Shown here: positions 28,224-39,049 of the stretch, piece after piece
Numbering within the stretch: position 1 is the first letter of the stretch
How the letters are laid out: each line of letters opens with the position of its first letter
DNA from: Eutreptiella sp. 'Long Island Sound 2002'
Lineage: Eukaryota; Euglenozoa; Euglenophyceae; Eutreptiales; Eutreptiaceae
Assembly (NCBI GenBank): GCA_964036045.1
Contig: OZ038381.1
Location: 154,770,352-154,834,351, forward strand
DNA: 64,000 nucleotides
Direction of reading: 5' to 3'
Made by a program: the position numbers and the translations under genes
Notes under the pieces: generated by a model
Database searches by the model: none
Told to the model about the DNA's origin: nothing
Seen by the model: only the letters and a program-made list of their open reading frames with translations

Positions 28224-30586
28224 TGAAGCCGGTTCGGACCCCCGTGGCCATCTTGGGGTCACTTGGGGTGTGTATCTATGTGCCGGCAAGCCGCCATTGG
28301 CTGATATCATACTCTCCCATCCACCTGAACTAACCCGATGTGATAGTGTGATAGGTTTGGCCATTCCGGCTATGAGCGACCATATTCAGAACCGAGGCAC
28401 CGCCAGCGGAGATTTATATAGCAGAATATCAGGAATCAACAGGGTTTTATTATCATAATGTTTCCGTAATTTTTCAGCCTTTCGTTCTGATAGTCAATGT
28501 ATCGGCGACTGTCAGTTGGCTCGCGATTTTGCGTTAACCGATTGGTTAACTGTTATTTCCAGATATTTTGGCGGAAACGTTTCTGAAGGGTCAGATTTCA
28601 TCTGCAAAGGGTTCGTTGCTTCCGCAATTTTCTAAATAAGCACTCGAAATTTTAATCGGAATTTTTCGTGATGTCGAAATCGGATTTTCGACTTCGACAT
28701 CGCCGCACTTGATTTGGACTTCTTCGAGTGGTCATACTCCTTCCCCTATGCCCGAATCAGGTTTCCCTTATACTTGCCACCCATTTGACTTGGAGATATA
28801 AGGGAAACAAAATCGAATCGTGGGATCACTTGGAAGGACCATATCTACGCGCGAGTGTGTGGAAAGAGAATAAGGAAGGTTGGGTTGCAAGCGCCTTAGT
28901 CTCAACTTAATTTAGGAAGCATCAAACGCCTTTGGTGCGCACACATGCCCGGTGTAGCAAGGGAAAAGGGTCACGAGGGTATAAAGTGATATATAACTCT
29001 TGGACCGTGCAACCGAATATTTGAATGCGACTTTCGAGTGTGCCGCATGAGTGTTCGGGTTGCATAGCAACTTTCCTTGGGTTCCTACGTATTTTTAACG
29101 TGAAGTTATGTCAATGGAGGGACATGGCATATCATGGTGGGAGCCACATTTTGAGGGTATTTGTTATATGCATGGTATATGTTTGATATGCTCACGTCCA
29201 TGTTATATATCTTCGTGTGGCCGAAGAGATGGGGAGCCATACGTGACAAGGGCTTTGCCCATGTCCCAATTGTGGAATTCAAAGCGCTAGACCAAGTCTA
29301 CCGCGTATGTATTGCTCATGGTATGCTTGACAAAGAGATCCATGGGTGCACTCCCATTTTCATGGGGCATGTAGATATTAGTGGCGAAAGTATTCCCGTG
29401 CGCCCGATTGGGGATCCAAGTGGGGGAATTGTTCGTAAATGGTTCCAATCATTTGTGTATTGAACCATGAGCGGATATCATGGGTGAGCATAGAGATATA
29501 CTATCATGACAACTTTGTATTTGGTCATATTTTCATGTTTTTGACCTCAATTTTTGCTCATTTTTGTGTTTTGTGTACTCACCTGGTCAGCTAACAGCAA
29601 GAAGCCTATGGAGAGTCGAACCATGGTATGTTGTTCATATGTTGGCATATGCTTTGGAGTTGAACACCACCATATGCCGGATTGCGTACTCCATTTGGCT
29701 TGGCGCACGAAGGATTTCAAGAATTGGTCTCAAGATCATGGGCTGACTTGGGCAGTGCGTGGCGCCCATATCCGAAAGGGTTTCGAGGGTAAAATGGGGA
29801 TGTACATGGGCATTGGCCTTTGGTCTCTATCCTCCATGAATGGTAGACTGCGATTCCATGCATGCTTGGAGCCTTCGGATATGTAGTAACTTCAATTTTG
29901 AGCATATTTTTGATTTATGGCCAATATGGTATGAATTGGCAGTTTTTTGACATGTTATGAGTTCAAACTCATAAGTCATTTCTCCAAGCCCATTCGACTC
30001 CAAGTCCAACCAAGGTTATGTCAGGGTAGGGCATGGTCCTGAGTGCCACTCTAGGCCATGACACGCCACCTTCCCTATTGGGCTAGGATTTAGAGGCTTG
30101 GGATTGAACACATTTTTGGGGTTTGTGTATTGACTTGTGACACATGGCACTCAGCCATATCATTTGACCTGATTCAGGGTAATATGTTGGTGAGTCAAGG
30201 GAAGGTCTTGAGTCCAGGGAATGATGGGTTTATGGCTGGGAATGTGTATGTTTACCTCTTTCCCCAACTTTGCTTTATGTGTGTTCATATGCCAATTTCA
30301 GGGCTTTCTTCCTTGGTGCAATTCTTGTACATGCCCGCCACCGTGGGAATACCGGTGTGCTGAACGAAAGCCCGCAGCCTGATTTGGATTGTGAATTGGG
30401 TTATTGTTGGATTTGTGGGATCTGGTTGCCATTCAGGTTTGAAGGAGGATTGTATTTTCTATTTTCTATATTTTTGGTTTTGGACCCTGGATTTTGATAA
30501 ATGCAAGCATTGATCCGGAGCAAGTCAGCGGGGATTACAGGCGGAAGGGGCACAGCGGGGGCCGGTCCTGGTAGGGACCTTCTTTA
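28224..30586 (+). repeat. 3' LTR of element Y
   Basis: Same length (2,363 bp) and ends as 17,375-19,737. The visible differences include single-base changes near 28,604, 28,860 and 29,020-29,060 and small clusters near 29,390, 29,490 and 29,690. Confidence 0.95.
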
Positions 30587-30596
30587 TGGTAGCAGA
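30587..30596 (+). other. Primer-site remnant after the Y 3' LTR
   Basis: TGGTAGCAGA, the first ten bases of the primer-binding site, follows the 3' LTR before X sequence resumes. Normally only the 5' LTR is followed by this sequence. It fits integration of a DNA end from which the tRNA-copied bases had not been removed. Confidence 0.65.
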
Positions 30597-31248
30597 TGGT
30601 GGCTGGCCTCTCCAAGCCCTCGGCGTCGTGCTTCAGGGCGGGCTCGGGGGCCGTATTCGCCCTTGTGGGCGGTCTGGCCGTCTCCTCCGACTCCGAGGGT
30701 GGCTCATAAGCTGTCCGATAGCCCTCGGAGTGCTCGGAGTCCCACAGCCTGACCAGGCTGGGATCCGTATCCATAGCCCCGGCGTCCCCTGCCGCGGGCT
30801 TGGGTGACCCGCGCTTCCGGTAGCGCCGGGCCCGTCCTCCACTGCTGCCTGAATGGCAATCCTCATCAGAGTCCTCCGCGGCGGAGCGGAGGTTGCATGC
30901 CTTTCGGCAGCGACGCTCGCACATGGAGACCAGGTCCTCCATGTCACGTCCTCCTCTTCCCGAATGTCGTACTTCTCTTCGGGCTTCAACTTCCGGAGTT
31001 CGCCATGCTCTTGAACGTCTCGGTTTATCTATGGCTCTAATCTCCGGCGTGGTCTCCACCGAGTCCACAATACGCACCCGGGGCGTACTTGGGCAGGGCT
31101 CATAAGGGCCCAAGTCCCCGGGTCGGCGGTTGGTAGGGGCAGCAGGTAAGCCTCTGCTACCATAAAGAAGGTCCCTACCAGGACCGGCCCCCGCTGTGCC
31201 CCTTCCGCCGGTTACCCCTGCTGATTTACTCCGGATCAACGATTGCAT
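30597..31248 (-). pseudogene. gag: X gag, N-terminal part cut off by Y
   Basis: ATG at 31,248 inside the X 5' LTR; it reads across the primer site like Y gag (MQSLIRSKSAG compared with MQALIRSKSAG in Y) and is collinear with Y gag until the ERPA segment. There the Y element begins. The downstream piece starts at 17,374. Compared with Y, about 14-15 bases are not accounted for at the junction. Either X gag differed here before the insertion or a few bases were lost during it. Confidence 0.88.
31151..31162 (-). promoter_or_regulatory. Primer-binding site of X (initiator tRNA-Met type)
   Basis: In element orientation TGGTAGCAGAGG directly follows the 5' LTR, identical to Y. Confidence 0.8.
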
Positions 31249-33528
31249 TTCTCAAAATCCTCAAAGTCCAGGGTCCAAAATCAAAAGATATAGAAAATGT
31301 AATCCTCCTTCAACCCTGAACAGCAACCAGATCCCACAAATACAGCAATAGCTCAATTCACAATCCAAATCAGGCTGCGGGCTTCCGTTCAGCACACCGG
31401 TCGTCTCACGGTGGCGGGCATGTACAAGAATTGCACCAAAGAGGAAAGCCCTGAAATTGGCATATGAACACAAATAATGCAAAGTTGGGGAAAGAGGTAA
31501 ACATACACATTCGCAGCCATAAACCCCTCATTCCCTGGACTCAAGACCTTCCCTTGACTCACCAACATATTGCCCTAAACCAGGTCAAATGAGATGGCTG
31601 AATGCCATGTGTCACAAGTCATTACATAAACCCCAAAAATGTGTTCACTCCCAAGCCTATATATCCTAGCCCAAAAGGGGAGGTGGCGTGTCATGGCTTA
31701 GAGTGGCACTCAGGACCATGCCCTACCCTGACATATACTTGGTTGGACTTGGAGTCGAATGGGCTTGGAGAAATGCCCCATGAGTTTGAACTCATAACAT
31801 GCCAAAAAACTGCCAATTCGCACCATATTGGCCATATATCAAATATATGCTCAAAATTGAAGTTACCACTTATCCATAGGCTCAAAGCATGCATGGAATC
31901 GAAGTCTAGTATTCATGGAGGATAGAGACCAAAGGTCAATGCCCATGTACATCCCCACTTTACCCTCGAAACCCCTTCAGATATGGGCGCCACGCACTGC
32001 CCAAGTCAGCCCATGATCTTGAGAACAATTATTGTGATCCTTCGTGCGCCAAGCCAAATGGAGTACGCAATCCGGCATATGGTGGTGTTCAACTCCAAAG
32101 CATATGCCAACATTTGAGCAACATACCATGGTTCGACTCTCCATAGGCTTCTTGCTGTTTGCCGACCAGGTAAGTACACAAAATGCAAAAATGAGCAAAA
32201 ATTGGGGTCAAAAACATGAAAATATGACCAAATACAAAGTTGTCATGATAGTGTATCTCTATGCTCACCCATGATATCCGCTCATGGTTCAATACACAAA
32301 TGATTGGAACCATTTACGAACAACTTCCCCACTTGGATCACCAATCGGGCGCATGGAGATACCTTCGCCACTCATATCTACATGCCCCATGAAAATGAGA
32401 GTGCACCCATGGATCTCTTTGCTAAACATACCATGAGCAATACATACGCGGTAGACTTAGTCTAGCGCTTTGAATTCCACAATTGGGACATGGGCAAACC
32501 CTTGTCACGTATGGCTCCCCATCTCTTCGGCCACACGAAGATATATAACATGGGCGTGAGCATATCAAGACATATACCATGCATATAACACATACCCTCA
32601 AAATGTGGCTCCCACCATGATATGCCATGTCCCTCCATGGGCATAACTTCACGTTAAAAATACGTGGGAACCCAAGGAAAGATGCTATGCAACCCCAACA
32701 CTCATGCGGTACGCTCGAAAGTCGCATTCAAATATTCGGTTTCACGGTCCAAGAGTTATATATCACTTTATACCCTCTTGACCATTATCCCTTGCAACAC
32801 CGGGCATGTGTACGCAACAAAGGCGTTTGATGCTTCCTAAATTAAGTTGAGACTGAGGCGCTTGCAACCCAACCTTCCTTATTCTATTTCCTCACACTCA
32901 CGCGTAGATATGATCCTTCAAAGTGGTCCCACCATTCGCTTTTGTTTCCCTTATATCTCCAAGTCAAATGGGTGGCAAGTATAAGGGAAACCTGATTCGG
33001 GCATAGGGAAAGGCATACGACCACTCGAAGAAGTCCAAATCAAGTGCGGCGATGTCGAAGTCGAAAATCCGATTTCGACATCGCGAAAAATTCAGATTAA
33101 AATTTCGAGTGCTTATTTAGAAAGTTGCGGAAGCAACGAACCCTTTGCTGATGAAATCTGACCCTTCAACGGAGTATCCGCCAAAATATCTGGAAATAAC
33201 AGTTAACCAATCGGTTAACGCAAAATCGCGAGCCAACTGACGGTCGCCGATACATTGACCATCAGAACGAAAGGCTGAAAAATTACGGAAACATCGTGAT
33301 AATAAAACCCTGTTGATTCCTGATATTCCGATATATAAATCTCCGCTGGCGGCGCCTCGGTACTGAATATGGCCGCTCATAGCCGGAATGGCCAAACCTA
33401 TCACACTATCAACTCGGGTTAGGTCAGGTGGATGGGAGAGTATGATATCAGCCAATGGCGGCTTGCCGGCACATAGATACACACCCCAAGTGACCCCAAG
33501 ATGGCCACGGGGGTCCGAACCGGCTTCA
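31163..33528 (-). repeat. 5' LTR of element X
   Basis: Same 2,366-bp length and ends as 7,094-9,459. It is flanked at 33,529 by the second CAGG target duplication and by resumed Z integrase sequence. Confidence 0.93.
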
Positions 33529-34017
33529 CAGGACCCTTACTTTGGACCCTATCGTATCATCAGGATAGATGGATCCAGGATCCATGTCAGGTGCAGTCCA
33601 CGTGTAGGTGGTGAACTGCTGTGTGCACCTAAACAGTTGAGGCACTATCACTCCCCTGGCGACTTGTCTTGGGATGAGTGGCGCCTCAGCGACAGTGAGG
33701 TGGAGCGTATAGACCTAGAGAACGCTGCCAGTCCAGAGGAGGCAGACGAACTCGAAGAGATGACTGCCGATGAGATGGCAGTCGATGGTTACTACGTGGT
33801 TGCAGGTATTGCTCGCCACGAGTATAAACAAGGCTGGAAATTCCTAACCCTGTGGGATGGCTATGGGTTATCTGAGGCGACCTGGGAACCTATGTCAGCC
33901 TTCATACAACCAGACGGGAGTATCAACCCCATCTTCCGCACCTACCTCGTTGAGAACAACGAGGGGCAGCTCCTAACCCGTGCTGAGACTATGTCCCAGC
34001 GTAAAAAGCGAAACTAA
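33529..34017 (+). CDS. pol: Z pol C-terminus: integrase tail and chromodomain
   Basis: Continues the frame interrupted at 7,093, starting with DPYFGPYRI, the usual integrase C-terminal beta-barrel motif. An acidic linker follows, then a chromodomain (YYVVAGIARHEY, WKFLTLWDGY, then ATWEP), ending in a basic KKRN tail and TAA at 34,015-34,017. The open frame appears to extend upstream only because it reads by chance through the X LTR end. Confidence 0.88.
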   Translation, partial: QDPYFGPYRIIRIDGSRIHVRCSPRVGGELLCAPKQLRHYHSPGDLSWDEWRLSDSEVERIDLENAASPEEADELEEMTADEMAVDGYYVVAGIARHEYKQGWKFLTLWDGYGLSEATWEPMSAFIQPDGSINPIFRTYLVENNEGQLLTRAETMSQRKKRN

Positions 34018-34553
34018 TTTCCCTGTGTCAGTCTAGTGACAGGTGCTTACTGAGCACTGCACTGACCCTGTCTGTGCCCTGCAGACCCATGCCTATGGTT
34101 TCCAGCGTGAGCCAGGTGGCCGCTTATCAGGATTGCAGCCACCCAGCAAGTGTATGCCTTGTTGACCATGTGTTGCATGGGGACTGCCCTAATGTAATGA
34201 CCTTGGGGAGCCAACAAAGAACGGTGGCTTACTACACCAGGGGGTATTGACAAGCAAGGTGTTGTGAGGCAAGGTGTGCCTTCCCTCCTTGGGGACAAGC
34301 GTGCCCACAGTTAGGACCCCTGACTGGTCCAGACCCATGGGGTTCTACCCTTCCTTACAGGGTTTACCATACCCCTATGTGTGCTACGTATGTCTGTGTG
34401 TGTCTCATTTCTCTCCCCGGCGTGGCTCCTGGAGACCGGGCTTCGCCGACGTCCGACCGAAGGTCCTAATCAGGTACTATTACCACTCCTCTGGCGCCCA
34501 GTTTCTGTGCTGGCGCCTATCCTTGGGGGAAGACGGCAAAAGCCCTACCTACT
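34018..34553 (+). other. Z 3' untranslated region
   Basis: Non-coding sequence between the pol stop and the polypurine tract. No gene or repeat was recognised. Confidence 0.5.
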
Positions 34554-34565
34554 AGAGGGGAGGGG
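34554..34565 (+). promoter_or_regulatory. Candidate polypurine tract of Z
   Basis: AGAGGGGAGGGG followed by TGG, the expected arrangement of a plus-strand primer and an LTR start. The left LTR is outside the window, so it cannot be confirmed here. Confidence 0.55.
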
Positions 34566-36100
34566 TGGCCAAGTGTGCTAAGGGCATACAAAACGCCCAT
34601 TTTTGCTACAGGCCAAAAGCTAACGCACTCCCCTACCCACGAGGAAAAGCACGCGGGACAGGAGACACCACTACACTACACTCACTAACGCCAGCACCGG
34701 CCTTCGAAGGCAGGGTGAGCACTCATCACTTGCACTCAACTCCTGCCAGGCCTGCTGACCCTAACCCCTACACACGCTACTTGGTGTTGCTATCAAAGAT
34801 GTCTCGGGTTCTAATGACCCTCCTGTGAAGAAGACAAGAGAACACAGCGCTGCTAAGCAACTGTGGCCTAACAGGGACGTCACAACACGTTTCCCTGCTA
34901 GGGCTCGGAGGGAAGGGGTGCTCTTGTTGCGCGCACAGCGCGGATGTCGATGGAGTCGAACTGCCCACGCCACTCCTGGCTGAGGCGCAGTCAATTGATT
35001 GTGTGATCAGCGCCCCTGTTTTGCTGGGGCAGAAAAATGGGTAGCCGCAGAAGGCAGCTGCTGCGTGCACCAATCACCCTGAACCTCTCCCACCTGTACA
35101 ACAGAGGCCAATGAAGGGATGTTTGCGGCTGAGGAACCAAGCTACACTCCATCTTTTATACGCTTCTCAGTGTGACCTATAATACACTGTCCTCAAACAC
35201 GCCCTGTCAAGCAAGCAAGCGTTAAGAGACTCCTCAGGTTCTCTTAAAGAACGTACCGAGGAGCCCCTGGGTAACCTAAACAAGGTTTACCGTGCGCATT
35301 TCGCGTGGCCTACCCTTTAATGCATCATGTGCACGCATGCAAGGAAGGGAGGCAGAACCATAACCGCTGACTCAACCAGGAGGTGAGCTCCTCCTGGGCT
35401 AACCTACCTTACTCACCATGCATCGTGTGAATGCCGAAGTGAAGCGAACGCAAAGCAACCCTATTGCGAGTTTTAAACAAGCCTAAGCGTTTTAAGCAAC
35501 CCTACTTTAACGCTACGGCTGCACACGAACAAACACTTTCTTTTCTTACCTGTGAAGAGAGAACAAGGGTGAATTGGGGTACAAGGAAAGCGTCACAGCG
35601 TGTGAATGCCTCAATTAGGCACATGCATCGCGAGCGCAGCGCATATTCTAACCCTACGTGCGCGTTGCGTGCTCCATTCGCCTCGCATACCTTTCATTCC
35701 TGTTTTGACCTGTGCAGAGCAAAGGAGATGAGCGCCCGAACCCCCAACGAACACAGCGTTGACAACCCTAACGTTTTAACGAAACAACCAACACGAACGC
35801 AATGCATGCGTGTGAGATGACACTGGCATACCTGAGAGGCGGGTTGTCCACCTGCTCTGTGGTGTGGGTTGAATTTGAATACTTTTCTCTGAAGTTTAGA
35901 AAAATTTTGATGCAACTGTGCAAAAATTTCCTTTAGAGCTTTAAAAACTACGGCTCATACCTTCTTTTTCAAAAGCCGTTTACGCTTGCGCAACCTTTTT
36001 TTTGAAGTCCGCTTCCTTTGCGCTTGTCTGCGACTTTGAGTTACGTGTAAAAATGACGATTTCCCGCGTGATTTCGTCAATTTTTAGCGATTTGACTTGC
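34566..36100 (+). repeat. Probable 3' LTR of Z (right end not resolved)
   Basis: Begins TGGCCAAG after the polypurine tract. It has a TATA-like site near 35,153 and short repeated phrases near 35,465-35,515 (tttaa...gcaaccctac). No coding ORF is convincing. Without the 5' LTR the right limit is a guess, and part of this stretch may be flanking DNA. Confidence 0.4.
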
Positions 36101-36230
36101 TGAATCGCTACCCCTCTCCGCTAAACCGCAGGAATCACTCCCTGTTGGTTACATTTTCTATTTTTTCCCGCTCCTGGAGATTTGTGTCCTCCATTGGGAG
36201 TATTGCTCCGCCCTGGCCGTTGGTCACGAC

Positions 36231-36321
36231 GTTTCCGCATTAGAGCGTTCGACTGTACCCTAATGGGCAAGCACATGTGCTCTAGGGAGGGAGTCCTGGG
36301 TTCAAACCCCACTACCCCCAA
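36231..36321 (+). other. tRNA-like or tRNA-derived SINE-like sequence
   Basis: GGTTCAAACCC at 36,299-36,309 is a good RNA polymerase III B box in a T-arm-like context, followed by CACTACCCCCA. Upstream, TTAGAGCGTTCGACTG resembles the D-arm/anticodon-arm part of tRNAs. I could not pair a 5' acceptor strand or a complete cloverleaf, so a functional tRNA is unlikely and a tRNA-derived repeat is more likely. Confidence 0.35.
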
Positions 36322-36349
36322 TTTGTTTTACCAAAAGTTTTCGTCGCAC

Positions 36350-37840
36350 GCCGGCGACTTTTGAGAATGCCCCCTCGAAGGGACATCATTCACGGTACAT
36401 TACACTGTTTTTCGAGGGTACCTACAGTGTAATAGGCTTCTATGAACTGATGAGGATGTTTTTGGTAAGTTTAAGGCATTTTCTGAGGTAATTTTGGGAA
36501 TATTTGGGCCTTTTTCCTTGGTCCTACTAGCTTAGCTAACTAGTACTCCAGGGGTGAGTAAGTAAAAATCACTGCCATGTCTTTCTTGGAGGGCTTGATC
36601 CAGGCCAAGCCCCCCTTAAAACCCTTTTGTTGATGCTATGACTAACTTAAGTATTTTTATCACTCTTTTGAAGCCTTTGGTACACTTTCTTAAAGTAACT
36701 AGGGTAGTAACCCTAGTCCCCCCATGAAGTTCACCCCTACCAGTCAACTGAGCGGAGGTACCTTCCTTCATGGAGGATATACCGAATTAAAATAGGCATT
36801 TCATGCTTTAGGCCTTGGAGGTTAAGCCTAGTGGTCTCCCACCCCAAGACCCCTATACTCAATTGTTTCTACCACTTATTGTGGTCCGACTTTTTAACTG
36901 TTTCTGAATTCAGTTGCTTGGCCAAGTCATTTTCTGTGTTGGCCTGACATCTTTGCCCCACATTCCTAACCAGCACCATTTCACCCAAAAGAGTGCACAT
37001 GAAGTGCTTAATGCTATCTTGGAGGCCCGAGTCAGTCCAGTTTTCATATAAAATCTTTTGTATTATCCATTTGTGATTGAATCTTTGTGTATAAACCTGC
37101 ATTGTCTATCTGCAGCCCTTCTGTGTTACACTGGATTCCAAAACCAATCATTGATTCGATCCACATCCTGTTCTTGCTCTACTTGCTGCTTTGGTTTGGG
37201 TTTTCAACTTCAAAACCTGCAGGATTTCATCAAAATATCTAGGGCATAACTCAAGGACATCTTTCTATTTTGGTTAGGCCAATAATAAGATAAAAATGCA
37301 AGAGTGCTTAGAGCACCTCTAATACAACTAAAGTATACCCCAAAGCATTGGAAAAGCACTTTTTCTTACTTTGGGGGTGAAAGCCTTTTAGTTTTTCAAA
37401 TTGGCATGAGTGAATGTAGACGTAATGTTAGAGAACAACTAGGTTCGGTCCATGTAGGGGTTGTATACCACATGTATCCGCAAAATTAGACATAATTTTG
37501 GTATGCAAACGAAATGGAGCCCCAACATCCGAGTAATAGCAAGTAACCCAGAGGGGGCAGGGGCGGTTGGGAGAAGAATCTTTGGGGATCTGAGGGGGGG
37601 GCGGGCGGATGAGATCGGTGTGGATGACAAACCCCTTCAAAGGGTAACAGTTGCATGCGGCACATGGTGGGGGGGTGCCATACAACATTGTACACGTGTA
37701 GTTTGTAGTAATTGCTGAAAACTGGTGATTTTTGGCTTTTTTGGGGGTTGCGGCACAATTCGGACGGCGATTAAAATTTGGGCACTTTACCTTAGCCTTT
37801 GGATGCAAGACTACACGTTAAGATATCTGAGACAGTCGCC
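36350..37840. other. Gene-poor stretch
   Basis: Relatively AT-rich sequence with only short ORFs that do not resemble proteins I know. A G-rich patch lies near 37,597-37,607. No gene or repeat was identified. Confidence 0.5.
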
Positions 37841-38152
37841 GGCCCAACTAGGAAATCATATCTTTTGAGTTGATACACTGCAGAAATCTTGCTTCTATTC
37901 GGCGTCGGAAAGCTGCTACTTTCTCTCGTTAAGGCAGATTAGCGGGCAAAACTTTTTGACCCTATATTCAACGCCACCCGCTATGATACTTTGTGACTTA
38001 TCCAACACGCCCTTCTATTCAATATTTGCTAGATGTCCCTTATTGAGCCGTATTCAACATGTAAAATCTAGATGCAGGCAACCCGTTGATTGTTGAATAT
38101 ATCCAGACTACATACTACCCAACATATACAATCTACCCCTTTCCTTTGTCTT

Positions 38153-38190
38153 AAGTTGTAACAAGGTAAGGGTATAGGAATAGGCAGCTG
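38153..38190 (+). pseudogene. Possible fragment of a mitochondrial small-subunit rRNA 3' end
   Basis: AAGTTGTAACAAGGTAA followed by GTATA-GGAA-TAGGC. The 3' end of small-subunit rRNA has AAGTCGTAACAAGGTA and then helix 45 with a GGAA loop. The region around it (37,841-38,790) is relatively AT-rich. A hydrophobic 99-residue ORF (38,484-38,783) lies downstream and could be organelle-derived. A nuclear insertion of mitochondrial DNA is possible but not proven. Confidence 0.3.
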
Positions 38191-39049
38191 AGGAACTAAA
38201 ACTCCGCTCAACTAATGTTTTAATGACAAACCACATAAGCATCATAGTGGCTACCTATTTTCGGCTGCAATTTTTAACTATTTCACCAAACCCCATATTA
38301 GCTACCCTAGAAGACCATGGGCCTTGAAATCGGGGCTTACTTCATGGGCCCCGCGCCAGTTACTGGTTCTATGGGGGCTTTTCGATGATTTTCTTTGGAT
38401 TCGGCGCATGGCATATATCAATTGCTTCAATGTCTTCTTGGAGATCTCATCTACATTCTACATCAAGCTAAGGTTATGACCTTATGTTCTTGTTTCTCCC
38501 CTTTTCTCTGCTACTCCAAAGCTTAGCCCCTACTTTGCTAGGTTTAGTATTGTTGGCTGGCTGTATCGTTCCGCTATTTTCCCTAGGATCCCAAATATTT
38601 TTGATTCCTTGCCATTTGCTCTTGTTGTTTTGCGCACTGTTTCTTGTAGATTCGCATAGCTTCACTTCTTTTGTGCTAATTCCTTTCTCCTTGGATAGGT
38701 CCCGTTGTGTGCTAATAGGTGTAGTATCGCAAAAAAAACCAAACTTGGCATTTCGCAGCACTGTATCCAAAGACTCTTCATGACCGTGGTTGGCGTTCCA
38801 CCCGGGGGGGGGGAGGGGGACAGAACGGAATTGAGGACCCGATCAATTATGCAACTTTTTCCACCCAAAAGTACGAGGTGCGACAAGTTTACCAACACAC
38901 AAAATGGGGGGATTCCGGCCTTCTTGTGATGCACCGGGCCTAATGGTGGTGTACATAGATGAAAGTGGGCATGTGGTGTCATCCAGAAGTATATTCACAT
39001 GGGAAGTTCCTCGCAAACGGATTTTTCAAGCGTTTGGTACGATATTTTT

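Larger units (their letters stand above)
17375..30596 (+). mobile_element. Element Y: intact, recent Ty3/gypsy retrotransposon inside X gag
   Basis: Structure: 5' LTR 17,375-19,737, primer site 19,738, gag 19,652-22,762, pol 22,763-27,829, polypurine tract 28,213-28,223, 3' LTR 28,224-30,586. Both LTRs are 2,363 bp with roughly 20-25 differences by eye, about 1%. All enzyme motifs are present and gag and pol lack disabling stops apart from the conserved UAG. Ten extra bases equal to the primer site (30,587-30,596) follow the 3' LTR. No perfect target duplication is seen; GGTG occurs near both ends (17,370-17,373 and 30,598-30,601) but is offset by a base. Confidence 0.94.
7094..33528 (-). mobile_element. 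Element X: about 13.2-kb chromodomain Ty3/gypsy retrotransposon, split by Y
   Basis: X reads on the - strand: 5' LTR 33,528-31,163, primer site, gag start 31,248, interruption by Y at 30,597/17,374, rest of gag, pol 14,923-9,857, polypurine tract, 3' LTR 9,459-7,094. The two LTRs are both 2,366 bp and differ at more sites than those of Y. Without Y the element is about 13,213 bp, almost the same as Y. Pol is open, but gag has two TGA codons besides the Y insertion, so X is not autonomous now. Confidence 0.93.
1..34565 (+). mobile_element. Element Z: outer Ty3/gypsy-type LTR retrotransposon, interrupted twice
   Basis: Z runs from the left edge to 7,093 and resumes at 33,529; its 3' LTR probably starts at 34,566. 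The order is gag, protease, methyltransferase-like region, RT, RNase H, integrase, chromodomain, which is the Ty3/gypsy (chromovirus) order. The 5' LTR and the gag start lie outside the window. The coding part is broken by a frameshift between 2,198 and 2,252, by a 1,013-bp insertion (3,499-4,511) and by the nested elements X and Y (7,094-33,528). Taking out each insertion with one target-duplication copy restores the reading frame. Z is therefore the oldest layer and is dead as an autonomous unit. Confidence 0.9.

Noticed and set aside
33388-33528. Upstream start at 33,388 for the Z chromodomain ORF
   Set aside because: This part is the end of the X LTR that happens to be open; genuine Z coding sequence begins at 33,529.
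36121-36321. Minus ORF with GFEPRTPSLEH-like peptide as a gene
   Set aside because: Such peptides are typical of translated tRNA-derived repeats; the B box lies inside it.
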